A stretch of DNA of 64,000 nt from Amphiura filiformis (GCF_039555335.1 NC_092644.1:52107365-52171364), one strand, 5' to 3'; shown: positions 31,101 through 37,904, counted from the stretch's first letter. The notes: generated from the sequence alone by a model not told the origin. Translations and numbers: made by a program.

Positions 31101-33779
31101 GGTTACATAATTCTTCCTTTCATGTATGCTGCCAGTTCGAGGCTCTCCCGCACATAGTGCATAATGGCGAACCGTGCAAGTAGCTTAATATAGGCCCAAG
31201 GGATGGTTCATGGCAATATTTTTGTATTGTCCACTTGATGAGGTGATTAGATTTAGTGCAATGTCATGTTATACAATAGGAACAATAGCCGTCAACCCGA
31301 ATGGTTACAGGAAGTTGAACTCTTTCATTCAGTGGAATCTATACATATAACTATATTGCCAGTTTTAGTTGCCCAATTGGGCGACTTTTTACTTTCGTCT
31401 CGCGACAAACAAAGTGCTCCCGCCATTTCGCGACATTTTGGCTACTTTGAAAATCTCACCCGTGAAATCCATTAAATATTGGACGATTTTTGAAAAGCCG
31501 ACTTCATAATTGTTAAATTGGATATTCTGTCATAGTCAATGGTCCTTCAAAACAAAACCTCCAAACAACTAATTCAAATAAAAAGAAAACATTCTGTGGT
31601 TAGTGTGCATCCAAGTATGACAATGGGAAACAAATTAAAGTTGATACACGAGCAGGGAGATAACTGATATAAGGGCTTAATCCCCATGATTATCCTTAGA
31701 ATATTCCCATATCAATTCTCACAAGTTTCTCTTTTCATGTAGATTCACTTGGGTTTATTAAAAATAACATAACAACATGTCGTTCCATGGCTCTGGGGAG
31801 TGGGGCAGTGGCTGAAAATAGGTTAGTCTACATTACCAGTCGTTATCTTTTTTTTTTTTTTTTTTTTGAAAATCAACTAATTTTACAAAAATGCATGATG
31901 TAGGCCTACGAAAGAGGTTGTTTTGGGGTTAATTAAAAATATCACTAACTACATGACATTATACATTGGCACAGGGCACGGGGGCGATGAAAATAGAAAA
32001 TAGCTTAGACTACCTTACCAGTCGTTATCCATGGACCCGGGAGGGTGTTCTGGGTTGATTGATTGAAAGTTGACTGAACTTAAAACTCATGGTTATAAAA
32101 AAATTTGTATAGAAAGGAATGGCAGGCCTATACTATTTTTTATTTTGATCAGCAAGAAAGTATACAAAGTGCTCCCGCGATTTCGCGACATTTTGGCTAC
32201 TTTAAAAATCTCACCGCGAAATCCATTAAATATTGGGTGATTTTTTAAAAGCCGACTTCAAAATTGTTAAATTGGATATTCTGTCATAGTCAATGGTCCT
32301 TCAAAACAAAACCTCCAAACAACTAATTCAAATAAAAAGAAAACATTCTGTGGTCAGTGTGCATCCAAGTATGACAATGGGAAACAAATTAAAGTCGATA
32401 CACGCACAGGGAGATAACTGATATAAGGCTTAATCCCCATGATTATCCTTAGAATATTCCAATATCAATTCTCACAAGTGGTTAAAGACGACAAAAGTGC
32501 CAAGCGGGGGGCATCTACTATTTCCATGTTCCATGGCTCTGGGCAGTGGCTGAAAACAGGTTAGTCTACATTACCAGTCGTTATCTAATTTTTTTTAATT
32601 TAAATTTAAATTTTAAATTTTACAAAAATGCATGATGTAGGCCTAGGAGGGGGTGGGCACGGGGGGAGGGGGGTTGATTGATTGAAAGTTGACTGAACTT
32701 AAAACTCATGGTTATAAAAAAAATTGTATAAAAAGGAATGGTAGGCCTATATTATTTTCGATTTTGATCAGCAAGAAAGTATATTCGCAATGTATAAGGT
32801 TTCACATAAATTTATCATGAAATAAAAAAAAAAAATCGGTTTTGTAATGACAATTTGACTTTATCAATATACAATAAACAGATAAATAGTATTAAAAATG
32901 TACTAATTTTGTTAGATAAATTAATTAATTAATTAATTAATTAATTAATTAATTAATTAATTAATTAATTAATTAATTAATTAATTAATTAATTAATTAA
33001 TTCATTCATTCATTCATTCATTCATTAATTATATTAAATTATTTTATTAATTAATTAATTAATTAATTCATTCATTAATTAAAAAACAAACAATACATAA
33101 TAAATACATAAATAACAGGGAAAAAAGAGAATACACTTAACATAACATAACAATAATTAGTCTGAGCTATCAACAAAAAAAACCACAGTAAATAATAATA
33201 ATAATAATAATAATATAACAATATGCCTAATAATATTAACAATAATAGTAATATAATGATAACAATAGTCACAGTAATAACAAAAGATATAATGCGTATG
33301 CACTGTTCAATTTAGTAAATTCATTGAATGTATAAACTATTATTAACTGTTAGTCTATTATAGGCCCTGCTGCCATTCAACATTGATCGATTATTATATG
33401 TGTGGTCAGCTGGTGATAGCTCATACAGAACACGGTGCACACATTGGATAAATAAGATTATTAATTTCCTTATATTAGTTCCTTCTAAGTTCAAGATTCT
33501 AAACAATTATTATATTCATATGCATTCTTGATTCACTGTCATGACTGTCACGCTCAAAGAAGCGTTTTAACACGAGGGGATGAAATGTCCAGGGATGAAA
33601 TGTCCAGGGATGAAATGTCCAGGGATGAAGTGTCCAGTATTCTCATAAACATGTAAACATGGGGGGTAAAAATAAAGAAAATAAAAAAACTCCAGCTGCA
33701 GCTCACTCACCTCTGCATCAAATATTTGTCTATATATTTTCCCCGAAGGTACAACCCTTACAGCCTGTATTTCTGCCAT
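1056..33779 (-). CDS. CCDC180: CCDC180-like coiled-coil protein, 5' 15 exons (gene runs off the window start)
   Basis: Fifteen exons on the minus strand join into 637 codons with every splice phase matching: 33779-33711, 28884-28697, 28376-28288, 27921-27812, 27042-26976, 23757-23720, 22806-22672, 22128-21977, 10299-10192, 9653-9534, 8902-8734, 6620-6498, 2870-2581, 1855-1729, 1181-1056. Donors are GTAAG/GTGAG-like and all acceptors AG. The product is almost entirely charged heptad-rich helix; residues about 100-590 match what I recall of the N-terminal coiled-coil domain of CCDC180 (Pfam DUF4455), including the LWDIHELGLARRERDLQEQL stretch and the short N-terminal VPSGKIYRQIFDAE motif. CCDC180 is a poorly understood protein of ciliated and testis tissue in animals. 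The last exon seen ends on a good donor, so the C-terminal half lies outside. Oddity: codon 98 (exon 3) is TAA. Introns of up to 11.7 kb are packed with mobile elements. The family call is recognition from memory, not a search. Confidence 0.82.
1729..1855 (-). CDS. CCDC180: CCDC180-like exon 14 (residues 554-595)
   Basis: 127 nt, acceptor TTTCAG, donor GTGAGT. Encodes YEAFHKEQMEIVKQYPSMVK then QELEKYDFSVCKFYEVDRIH. First codon completed from exon 13. Confidence 0.87.
2581..2870 (-). CDS. CCDC180: CCDC180-like exon 13 (residues 457-553)
   Basis: 290 nt, the longest exon seen, acceptor TTACAG, donor GTAAGG. It carries the diagnostic GAAHLWDIHELGLARRERDL run and the NQDMEANLDIIMDRLRQES run, then a helix ending in LLMLDKIQS. 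This exon decided the family assignment. Confidence 0.92.
2970..5575. mobile_element. TTAA-flanked 2.6-kb DNA element with about 57-bp TIRs
   Basis: The ends AGGTGAACCTCATTGAAAAT... and its reverse complement are nearly perfect for about 57 bp, and both sides are bordered by TTAA (2966-2969 and 5576-5579). TTAA duplication with AGG-type ends fits Kolobok-like elements (piggyBac ends usually start CCC). Inside, a block of about 700 bp is tandemly duplicated (about 3990-4710 and 4717-5300; shared words include TTTCAGAATTCCATC and GCAAGCATTTGCGCATGGAA). No transposase is visible, so it is non-autonomous. Confidence 0.8.
3990..5300. repeat. Internal tandem duplication of the 2.6-kb TTAA element
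   Basis: Two diverged copies of roughly 600-720 bp. Each copy starts near TTTTTCAGTA, passes through CTAAGCCTAAATTGTA and ends near ATTTCAAGCTT. The first copy includes a GC-richer 61-codon open frame (4518-4703) of unknown meaning. Confidence 0.6.
5846..5940 (+). repeat. SINE-like dispersed repeat fragment
   Basis: Carries the word AAAGCCGTTGGTCCTGTGT, related to TAAGCCGTCAGTCCCGTGTG at 37650-37680. Looks like a short, diverged piece of the same SINE or LINE-tail family. Confidence 0.35.
6020..6209. mobile_element. Small foldback MITE, 190 bp
   Basis: Ends GTCACCCTCATAACCAAAGT and its inverse form arms of about 60 bp with a few mismatches around a central AT-rich spacer. It sits in the intron between exons 12 and 13. 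Confidence 0.7.
6498..6620 (-). CDS. CCDC180: CCDC180-like exon 12 (residues 416-456)
   Basis: 123 nt, phase 0 on both sides, acceptor TTACAG, donor GTAAGT. Encodes EELMLSGVCDEDRCLDVIEQ and HFLPQIGERQRVFEEILEQM then D. Confidence 0.88.
6775..6960. repeat. Fragments of two TTAA-family ends
   Basis: GGGGCATTTCATGATCCACA (6778 on) matches the right end of the 34-39 kb element in inverted form, and TTAAGGGCTGGGGTATGA (6893 on) matches the right end of the 35,377-36,027 element. Both are truncated. Confidence 0.55.
7000..8150. other. No gene seen; intron 11
   Basis: AT-rich sequence with an ATTT-type microsatellite at 7855-7925 around AGGCCTATGCCTA. Nothing else recognised. Confidence 0.6.
8158..8400 (+). 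repeat. tRNA-derived SINE-like sequence
   Basis: A perfect Pol III A box (TTGGCTCAGTGGTAACG) and B box (GGTTCGATTCC) lie about 45 bp apart. The expected 7-bp acceptor stem does not pair and the T stem has mismatches, so this is a tRNA-like SINE head, not a tRNA gene. The body after about 8240 is unrecognised. Confidence 0.55.
8734..8902 (-). CDS. CCDC180: CCDC180-like exon 11 (residues 360-415)
   Basis: 169 nt, acceptor TCCCAG, donor GTAAGG followed by a long G run on the minus strand. Encodes QMKPPNSTKTAVYQWNKDIS, EVCQQIEQLHVRYLGRLHQH and YEAVCKGCLEQIDKHK. Confidence 0.88.
8989..9189. mobile_element. hAT-like MITE, 201 bp
   Basis: Ends CAGGGACTGCCTTA and TAAAAGACAGTCCCTG form TIRs starting CAGGG, typical of hAT. 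TTCTTG flanks both sides (8983-8988 and 9190-9195). The inside is rich in GCTCT repeats. Confidence 0.7.
9534..9653 (-). CDS. CCDC180: CCDC180-like exon 10 (residues 320-358)
   Basis: 120 nt, acceptor TTGCAG, donor GTAAAA. Encodes EYMQSQEVIDPPGVTVLLED and MQSEQKILNHKRLALLNSL. The (E/K)(F/Y)M-S-E-V-PP pattern is typical of the family as I recall it. Confidence 0.87.
10192..10299 (-). CDS. CCDC180: CCDC180-like exon 9 (residues 284-319)
   Basis: 108 nt, acceptor ACATAG, donor GTAAGT. Encodes LMKSDIEREKNHHRIWETRV and ADWRQLNTDVAIKQF; the split T codon is completed by exon 10. Confidence 0.87.
10755..11029 (+). repeat. End module M, left copy (275 bp)
   Basis: Begins CAATCAACGAAAAAAGTC and ends in its inverse (GACTTTTTTCGTTGATTG). 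Nearly identical to 21427-21702 and in the same orientation, although the adjoining arms are inverted. Confidence 0.75.
11090..11885 (+). repeat. 199-bp tandem repeats, about four units
   Basis: Units begin near 11090, 11289, 11488 and 11687 and contain TTTGCAATCATAATAAAATT and TTTAGGGAGTGGTC. Units 2 and 3 are almost identical; 1 and 4 are diverged. The similar 69-codon open frames in each are a by-product (199 is not a multiple of 3). Confidence 0.8.
12075..12780. repeat. Palindrome with tRNA-like segments
   Basis: Arms 12075-12410 and 12420-12780 are inverted copies around a centre near 12415. Each holds a degenerate tRNA-like stretch; the best version is at 20560-20670, with B-box-like GGTTCGAGTCC. 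The right arm stops at the DIRS border. Confidence 0.65.
12781..12986 (+). repeat. DIRS left inverted terminal repeat
   Basis: From CCGGTGCGATCTTACC inwards it matches the complement of the right end through TGATTATCGTGTGTGACG. The outer AGTCCCAAACAAAAATGTTT is specific to this end. Confidence 0.88.
13032..13165. repeat. DIRS internal complementary region (ICR)
   Basis: The first half (about 13032-13103) is the complement of the left terminus and the second half (13104-13165) of the right terminus. They meet at GTTTGGGACTAGACTCAGTA, which represents the end-to-end circle junction. Confidence 0.88.
13346..14121 (-). pseudogene. DIRS tyrosine recombinase, catalytic part (frameshifted)
   Basis: The Arg motif RRCSELHA (near 13930-13955) appears in one frame, and AHSTRS (H-x-x-R, near 13577-13594) and the YY tyrosine region (near 13480) in another. 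All catalytic elements are recognisable, but at least three frame breaks separate them. Confidence 0.78.
14122..14958 (-). pseudogene. DIRS methyltransferase-like domain and start of tyrosine recombinase
   Basis: Residues about 30-160 of this 278-codon frame read NILADDLSRGK, PSIDLFASHRNHQLPVYCSR and VILIAPFWPKHLWFRPMVDL, matching the Dam-like methyltransferase region usual between RNase H and recombinase in DIRS elements. Residues about 210-278 (YYAWCDERN to TIANYKSAILSIHRDL) are the helical N-terminal part of the recombinase. A frame break follows. Confidence 0.75.
14784..15260 (-). pseudogene. DIRS RNase H domain
   Basis: Contains VVTTDAPKLGWGATSTG (about 15197-15150) and VQADNTTVVAYLNRQGGTRS (about 15026-14965), the Asp-containing motifs of DIRS-type RNase H. 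It overlaps the methyltransferase/recombinase frame that follows. Confidence 0.82.
15235..16323 (-). pseudogene. DIRS reverse transcriptase (frameshifted)
   Basis: The minus-strand frame ending at 15713 holds GFWSTFFLAPKKTGDWRPIL, NLKPLNEFIRPKRFRMETL, SLDLSDAYLHVPIAPQDQRF and LRFKVQGQTYQFRCLPFALS, the classic DIRS RT fingers-palm order. The catalytic YLDD (about 15675-15686) is in a second frame and GFLINAKKSNLVPTQTPLFL in a third, so there are at least two frameshifts. Confidence 0.9.
16390..19121 (-). pseudogene. DIRS gag-like region (broken)
   Basis: Starts MGLRHRQKTKTKKQKPTGKI on the minus strand and runs through several open pieces in different frames (18780-19121, 18115-18744, 17337-17666, 17002-17340, 16462-16695). 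Composition is Ser/Gly/Thr/Pro-rich with a basic stretch near the end, consistent with a gag-like protein. No zinc knuckle was recognised. Confidence 0.6.
19890..20079 (-). repeat. DIRS right inverted terminal repeat
   Basis: Inverse of the left ITR, ending in GACCGGTGTACTGAGTCT. The outermost nucleotides differ from the left end. Confidence 0.88.
20985..21380 (-). repeat. 199-bp repeats in the opposite arm, about two units
   Basis: Inverted counterparts of the repeats at 11.1-11.9 kb. Only two units are kept, so the arms differ in repeat number. Confidence 0.75.
21427..21702 (+). repeat. End module M, right copy (276 bp)
   Basis: Same order as the left copy (TIR, CACCCCCTCTCCC, ACAATATAGGTCATTTCC, TIR). 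On the minus strand this copy leaves a 113-codon open frame that is broken in the other copy, so it is probably not coding. Confidence 0.75.
21977..22128 (-). CDS. CCDC180: CCDC180-like exon 8 (residues 233-283)
   Basis: 152 nt, acceptor ATCCAG, donor GTAGGT, ends phase 2. Encodes IRSTLKDYAKKLEKIAYQMP, PDVQRLIEKESQVINQ and NNRRAYSDLFAR. The next intron is 11.7 kb and holds the composite element with the DIRS copy. Confidence 0.88.
22672..22806 (-). CDS. CCDC180: CCDC180-like exon 7 (residues 188-232)
   Basis: 135 nt, phase 0 both sides, acceptor TTGCAG, donor GTGAGT. Encodes DLIVYSLAALNQLWEEVSEQ followed by SIVRRQWIEKMDHTVNKIES and DRLFR. One of the most recognisable segments of the domain. 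Confidence 0.88.
22915..22965. repeat. About 50-bp duplication, copy near exon 7
   Basis: GATGAGATTCATTAAAAACC... recurs at 26919-26972, next to the exon 5 donor, with few differences. Confidence 0.65.
23720..23757 (-). CDS. CCDC180: CCDC180-like exon 6, micro-exon (residues 175-187)
   Basis: 38 nt, acceptor TTTCAG, donor GTAAAT. Encodes EIEKMLQKIADDK. Too short to show as an open frame, but its phases (1 in, 0 out) bridge exons 5 and 7 exactly and the sequence is coiled-coil-like. Confidence 0.72.
24110..24600. mobile_element. Foldback element with terminal sub-repeats
   Basis: Arms 24156-24286 and 24358-24492 are inverted copies (for example GAATCATATTGCATAGCCTC). The outer parts are made of repeats of AGAGGGAGTATGTAAATTA plus AATGGAACAGCC, more numerous on the right. 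The centre has AAATAAAGAAATTGTAAAAAG on both strands. Confidence 0.7.
24650..25960. repeat. 145-bp satellite array, about nine units
   Basis: The palindromic core GGGGCCCTGGGGCCC recurs near 24789, 24935, 25081, 25226, 25373, 25515, 25672 and 25816, a spacing of 142-157 bp. Each unit also has CGGCCGGCCCT-like and GTAGCTGCTTTAT words. It lies in the intron between exons 5 and 6. The minus-strand open frames here are by-products. Confidence 0.85.
26000..26900. other. No gene seen; intron 5
   Basis: Flank of the satellite. A short GC-richer stretch at 26360-26520 gives a minus-strand open frame without recognisable features. Confidence 0.5.
26919..26972. repeat. About 50-bp duplication, copy next to exon 5
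   Basis: Near-identical to 22915-22965 up to GATTCTAGCT/TATTCTAGCT. It ends within a few bases of the exon 5 donor. Confidence 0.65.
26976..27042 (-). CDS. CCDC180: CCDC180-like exon 5 (residues 153-174)
   Basis: 67 nt, acceptor TACCAG, donor GTTAGT. Encodes DLEPKIEAEGETIIQKLEKN then DK, ending phase 1. About 50 bp of intron next to its donor is duplicated near exon 7 (see repeat pair). Confidence 0.78.
27290..27412. mobile_element. Short hairpin MITE
   Basis: Arms of about 50 bp, GTAGTTCATGGTCTCTAGTT... and inverse, around a 13-bp loop, nearly perfect. Confidence 0.7.
27812..27921 (-). CDS. CCDC180: CCDC180-like exon 4 (residues 116-152)
   Basis: 110 nt, acceptor CATACAG, donor GTAAGA. 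Encodes a charged helix EAEKRGSDTIERIAESRRLR then HEEAIEDMHQELHLIAD. The first codon is completed by the single G left by exon 3. Confidence 0.85.
28288..28376 (-). CDS. CCDC180: CCDC180-like exon 3, contains an in-frame TAA
   Basis: 89 nt, acceptor CTACAG, donor GTAAGT; phases fit both neighbours (2 in, 1 out). The frame reads HDIERKVERAT, then TAA at 28342-28340, then HVSTLAAREVRGLADSV. Helix-like coding character continues on both sides of the stop, so a C-to-T change of a CAA codon is the simplest explanation. Skipping this exon would shift the frame, and using the internal GT and AG as a 34-nt intron would also shift it. Confidence 0.75.
28340..28342 (-). other. In-frame TAA stop at codon 98 of the CCDC180-like gene
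   Basis: The + strand reads TTA here. In the only phase consistent with exons 2 and 4 this is a stop codon. All twelve downstream exons keep intact frames and splice sites, so the gene has not otherwise decayed. It may be a null allele or a single-base assembly error. Confidence 0.75.
28697..28884 (-). CDS. CCDC180: CCDC180-like exon 2 (residues 24-86)
   Basis: 188 nt, acceptor TTTTAG, donor GTAAGA, ends phase 2. Encodes VQLVNSLEKTKAEAKP followed by a linker and a WLESLPND segment ending NPVLYR. The reading frame is open throughout. Confidence 0.85.
29455..30060 (+). repeat. Degenerate short repeats (CTGCCAAAAA...TTGCCCCCC)
   Basis: Three or four imperfect copies of CTGCCAAAAATTGCTTG plus a C run lie at 29470-29580, with another at about 29978. 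Probably the tail of an unrecognised element. Confidence 0.4.
31008..31178. repeat. Near-perfect hairpin inside the foldback element
   Basis: Arms of about 50 bp carry GGCAGCATACATGAA and GCACTATGTGCGGGGAG with their inverses; the loop is about 65 bp. Confidence 0.75.
31395..32780 (+). repeat. Direct duplication of about 0.6-0.77 kb
   Basis: 31405-31725 recurs at 32166-32478 with about 95% identity by eye (CAAAGTGCTCCCG to CAATTCTCACAAG). The following blocks (GTCTACATTACCAGTCGTTA and GATTGATTGAAAGTTGACTG) repeat in the same order. Confidence 0.75.
32920..33072. repeat. (TTAA)n microsatellite with an ATTC-type patch
   Basis: Long uninterrupted TTAA/AATT repeat, then several ATTC units, then TTAA again. 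Confidence 0.95.
33711..33779 (-). CDS. CCDC180: CCDC180-like exon 1 (start codon, residues 1-23)
   Basis: ATG at 33779 preceded by ACACA. It encodes MAEIQAVRVVPSGKIYRQIF then DAE and ends on donor GTGAGT in phase 0. Joining to exon 2 gives DAE-VQLVNSLEK, continuous with the family's N-terminus as I recall it, which supports this start. A foldback element ends about 70 bp downstream in intron 1. Confidence 0.78.
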
Positions 33780-34074
33780 TGTGTCAGTTTTTTGTTGGTT
33801 TGTTTATCACAAGCAAAACCACTGAATTACCAAACCACTATCAGTTCATTGCAGTTCAGTTGTCATGTCTGCTGAATTCAACAGGCTTCCGTTCCACGTA
33901 TATGATGATACTTTATTTTCATGAAAATGATGCTTAAGATTTTGACATCATTAAGCGAATATTGTGATAGCGATACCAGATATTCCACTGGATATGCTAG
34001 AATTAAAGTAAAGTTTTAGAATAGGTGTAAATTATGGTGAAAACGTATCAAATTTACACCCTAATTCCGAGACT

Positions 34075-34087
34075 GTTTCCAAGCAAC
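34075..34087. promoter_or_regulatory. Possible RFX X-box-like motif upstream of the CCDC180-like start
   Basis: GTTTCC, a 1-nt spacer, then AGCAAC. Against the RFX consensus GTNRCC-(0-3)-RGYAAC, one half is perfect and the other has one mismatch. It lies about 300 bp upstream of the ATG at 33779. RFX factors drive ciliary genes, which would suit CCDC180, but one imperfect motif is weak evidence. Confidence 0.25.
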
Positions 34088-34466
34088 AACAAACTGAGTT
34101 TCCAGTGCTGAGCGGTAAACGATACTCGGAGACGTGACTGGTTCAGCCAAACACTGATGATGGTGCATGGCTTGAGCACATCAGGCATGTCCTGATGGCA
34201 GTGATGATATCAAATAATTTTAATTGATTTGAAATTCGCGATTGGCCTTTAATACAAGAGTTACAAGTTTTATCATGCACATATCCCCGGGCACATATCA
34301 AGTTAAAATTTGATTAAAAAAGTCCAAAGTTAAAGGAGTATTTCGTGATCCTCTTTTTATGACATTTTTCAGTACATATCCACGAAAAAAGCATATTCCC
34401 AAAATTTCAGTTGATTCCGATTTTGCGTTTGCGAGTTATGCATGATTATGTCATGTGTATTAAAGG

Positions 34467-35260
34467 TGACATCCCGCTATCTCTAAGGTCCGCTATCTCT
34501 AAGGTTCGCTATCTCTAAGGTTCGCTATCACTAACGCGTAAAGTCTATGGAGACAGAATCCCGCTATCTCTAATAGAGAAAAGGGTTCGTTATACCTAAA
34601 AAAAGGTCCGCTACTTCTAAGGTTCGATATCACTAATTTAAAATAAGGTTCGCTAGTTCTAAGGTTCGATATCACTAATTTTAAATAAGGTTCGCTATCA
34701 CTAATTTAAAATAAGGTTCGCTATCACTAATTTTGAATAAGGTCCGCTATCACTAATTTATTGAAGGTTCGCTATCTCTAAGGTTCGTTATCACTAATTC
34801 CAATAAAGGTTCGCTATACCTAAGGTTCGCTATCACTAATTTTAAATAAGGTTCGCTATCCCTAATTAATTAAGGTTCGCTATCTCTAAGGTTCGTTATC
34901 ACTAATTTCGATTAGGGTTCGCTATACCTAAGGTTCGTTATCACTAATTTTAAATAAGGTCCGCTATCTCTAATTTTAAAAAAAGGTCCGCTATCTCTAA
35001 TGTTAAAAAAGGTCCGCTATCTCTAATTTTTAAAAAGGTCCGCTATCTCTAATTTCAAATAAGGTCCGCTATCTCTAATTTTAAATAAGGTCCGCTATCT
35101 CTAATTTCAAATAAGGTCCGCTATCTCTAATTTCAAATAAGGTCCGCTATCTCTAATTTTAAATAGCGCCCGCTATTCCTAATTTTATATAAAGCCCACT
35201 ATACATCTCTAATTTTCAATAAAGTTCGCTCTTTCTGATTTAAATTAGCCCACTATCTCT
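34467..35260 (+). repeat. Short-repeat array, GG(T/C)(T/C)CGCTATCTCTAA type, forward
   Basis: About 25-30 copies of GGTTCGCTATCTCTAA or the CACTAA variant. Some are back to back (16-17 bp period); most carry a TTTTAAATAA-like linker (about 27-31 bp period). Copies decay towards 35200. Confidence 0.9.
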
Positions 35261-35376
35261 GACTTAAAAGTTATTTTAAATAAAGCGGGAAAGGCGCCCT
35301 CGAGTTGAATAGTTTATACGGGTGAAAATATACACATAAAGTACACGAACTCTTTAAAAAAAAAGCCGTTTCTTAA

Positions 35377-36027
35377 GGGATCCAAAATGAGCGTTTATTG
35401 CGTTTCGACAGTATTTTTTTGTGGGACATGAGAGCACCTCAGACCTATCGAATTGCATTCTGAATACGAAGCATGTCTTTCTGATATCAAATAATTTTCA
35501 TTTTTTAAATCACAATATAATACAAATTTTATGACAAATTATAAAAATTTGATATTTTCAGATTTTTGATATAACAGTCCTCGAAGTAAATTTTATAAAT
35601 CTAATGATATATTCTTAAAGTGTATGTAGCAGGAGGAAAAGCCGACGGTCAATTGAAAATTTTGACCTTTCATATTGAAGATATGGATTTTTCCCAAAAA
35701 GACCTAATTTTTTTTGGTGTTTTTTTTTAAAAAATTCATATCTTTAATACGAAAGGTCAACATTTTCAATTGATCGTCGGCTTTTCATCCCACCTACATA
35801 CACTTTAAGTATAAATCATCAGATTTATAAAGTTTACTTCAAGTACTGTTAAATATCAAAATATCAATTTTAATGATTTGCCATAAAATGTATTAAATTG
35901 CGAATTTCAAAAATCAAAATTATTTGATATCGGAATGACATTCTTCATATTCAGAATGCAATTCGATATGTCTGATGTGCTCTAATGTCCCAAAATAAAT
36001 ACTGTCCAAACGTTCATACCCCAGCCC
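35377..36027. mobile_element. TTAA-flanked 651-bp foldback element (nested)
   Basis: TTAA at 35373-35376 and 36028-36031. Two arms of about 300 bp meet near 35715, sharing TTGACCTTTCATATTGAAGA-type words in inverse. Ends are GGG(A/C)T... type. Relatives: half a copy at 59763-60125 and a diverged piece at 40020-40180. Confidence 0.78.
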
Positions 36028-36369
36028 TTAAACACACTAAAACTAAATTACAAGATAAAGTAGTCAATAGATAGAGAATTTTGTCATGCATATTTTCATG
36101 GCCTGCTACTATAAACTTGATGTGGGAGTTACCACCTGTTGATGGAAGCAGGAGGCTGCGGTCTTCGGATGGCTGGTAAAGCTGCCAATCTGAAGCCTGA
36201 TGTGTTATTGATGTAACTGCTTTATGGTAGGATGTTCCAAATGACACTGACCCCAAAGTGACCCCTTTTGTTGGGAAAAATCCTTGTTTTCCTTTCCATC
36301 ACATGTTGTTTGGAAGATATAAATTGCATAAAGGACCCCCTGTTCTGATTTTGATGATATCAATGATAT

Positions 36370-37535
36370 ATTTAAAGATGGAAGTAACTCGACGTATGGC
36401 CTAAAAATGCGACGACCCCTATTTAGCACCTAAAGTCTGTGGAAAGGGTTTTTTTGGGTGGTATGTACCATTTAAGGAGCATTTCCATGCGTTTTCGTGT
36501 CTTTATCTACTTAAAATGCACGTGAAAAAATGAGGACATCCACAAGCGCGTGCATGGACGCCACCAGGTTTTTCGCTGTACGTGCGTTTGCCGGGAATAG
36601 GCCTACATTCATTTCCAATTTAATAACAGCTCCGATTTTGGAGGAAGCTAGAAACCTTTTAATATGAGTAAAGAAGGGTTTAAAAATATAGAAAACAATG
36701 TTTATTGGTGTTTAAATTACAAAGAGACTTTTCAATGTTATTGTTAGCTGTTTTAACTATTTTTTTTGTAATTTAAATTCAAGTTTTGGCCTTCAATTTT
36801 GATTAAATTGCATAAAAATTAAGGTTTTTTTAAATAATTCATATAGGTATCTAGTTTGCTCTATCTATACCAATGTTTAGTGTGTTCCAAATTATTACTA
36901 ATAATCAAAGTTGAATTTATATTAAAAATTTAATTTCAAATAGTCAATCATCACATTTGCTTATTGGACAAAACGGGTTAAATCCGATGCTGGATGGGTG
37001 GGATAGGCCTGTTTGTGTTTCAATTTTTGATGATAGTACTTTTATTCCTAACATCTATTGATATCTTCATGAAAATTGCAAATCAGCAACTATAATGCGT
37101 TGAATTCGCCAGCGTGTCTAAAGTATATATATAGAAGAAAATAACCCAAAAATTAATGATTGTGAAGCAGTTTCCGGCTAAAGTTTATCACGCCTATAGT
37201 CCCAACTTTGCATAAAATCGTGTTTTACAGCTCTTGTGAATGTGATCTCTATCAATTTGAAAATAAAATGCGAAAATTTGAGCAATGTTTACGATTATGT
37301 GCGCATGAACATACGAGTTCAAAACGTGGTTAGCAGTCAGATGTAGGGTCTAAATACGGGAAAATCTGTCGCTAATTTTCTTAAAAAGTAGGCCTAAACC
37401 TAAAAATGTGGTATCATTTTCAGATATGCGGTATTTTGTTCTGATTTATGATATCAACAATATTATTATAAAGTTGGAGGTAACTCGACTAATGTCCTAA
37501 AACGCGACCCCCTATTTAGCACGTAGATTTAGGGA
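36370..37535 (+). repeat. Direct-repeat pair, about 110 bp, 1.1 kb apart
   Basis: GTAACTCGAC(G/T)(T/A)ATG(G/T)CCTAAAA ... CCCCTATTTAGCAC appears at about 36340-36447 and 37435-37535. The 1-kb sequence between is unrecognised. Confidence 0.5.
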
Positions 37536-37614
37536 AAAAAGTCTGAAATTAATTGGCAACTTCTGCATATTAAATTCAGACTTCCGCTCTCCCCATGGTT
37601 CATTTAGAATTGGG

Positions 37615-37820
37615 TAAATGAATCATGAAAGTACTCCGTCCTTCGGAGGGGACGTTAAGCCGTCAGTCCCGTGTGCAGAGAGCCATACCTGTATATGTAT
37701 TTCGCAGCCCGTCCCGGTGTTCAAATGGAACCCAATGGAAATAAGCTTCAATAGAGGCTTTCTTGGGTTATCCAGGGTTGTCAAAAACCCGAACAAATCA
37801 AATCAAATAAAACAATTAGC
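37615..37820 (+). repeat. SINE-like fragment with AAATC-type tail
   Basis: Contains GGGGACGTTAAGCCGTCAGT, CCCGTGTGCAGAGAGCC and ends in CCCGAACAAATCAAATCAAA. Related to 5846-5940. The 3' tail form suggests SINE/LINE mobilisation. Confidence 0.5.
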
Positions 37821-37904
37821 ATAGTTTATCGTAGAGGGCAGTACACAGCCCACTGTTTTTTGCCAGGCTTATTGACAATAATCGTGTGGTATTGCATATC
37901 GTAT

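Larger units (their letters stand above)
30196..33636. mobile_element. 3.4-kb foldback element in CCDC180-like intron 1
   Basis: Both ends are made of GGACATTTCATCCCCT-type sub-repeats in opposite orientation, about four copies each. They are followed inward by inverted arms (30290-30520 and 33320-33560; shared word GAGCTATCACCAGCTGATCA in diverged form). Inside are a hairpin (31008-31178), a direct duplication (31395-32780) and a TTAA microsatellite. No transposase is visible. The right end is about 75 bp from exon 1. Confidence 0.65.

Noticed and set aside
32920-33072. Origin or attachment site from the long TTAA repeat
   Set aside because: A simple microsatellite; no associated features.
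34467-35260. CRISPR-like array
   Set aside because: The monomers are near-continuous with AT linkers rather than unique spacers, it lies in an animal genome, and an inverted twin array sits within the same transposon.
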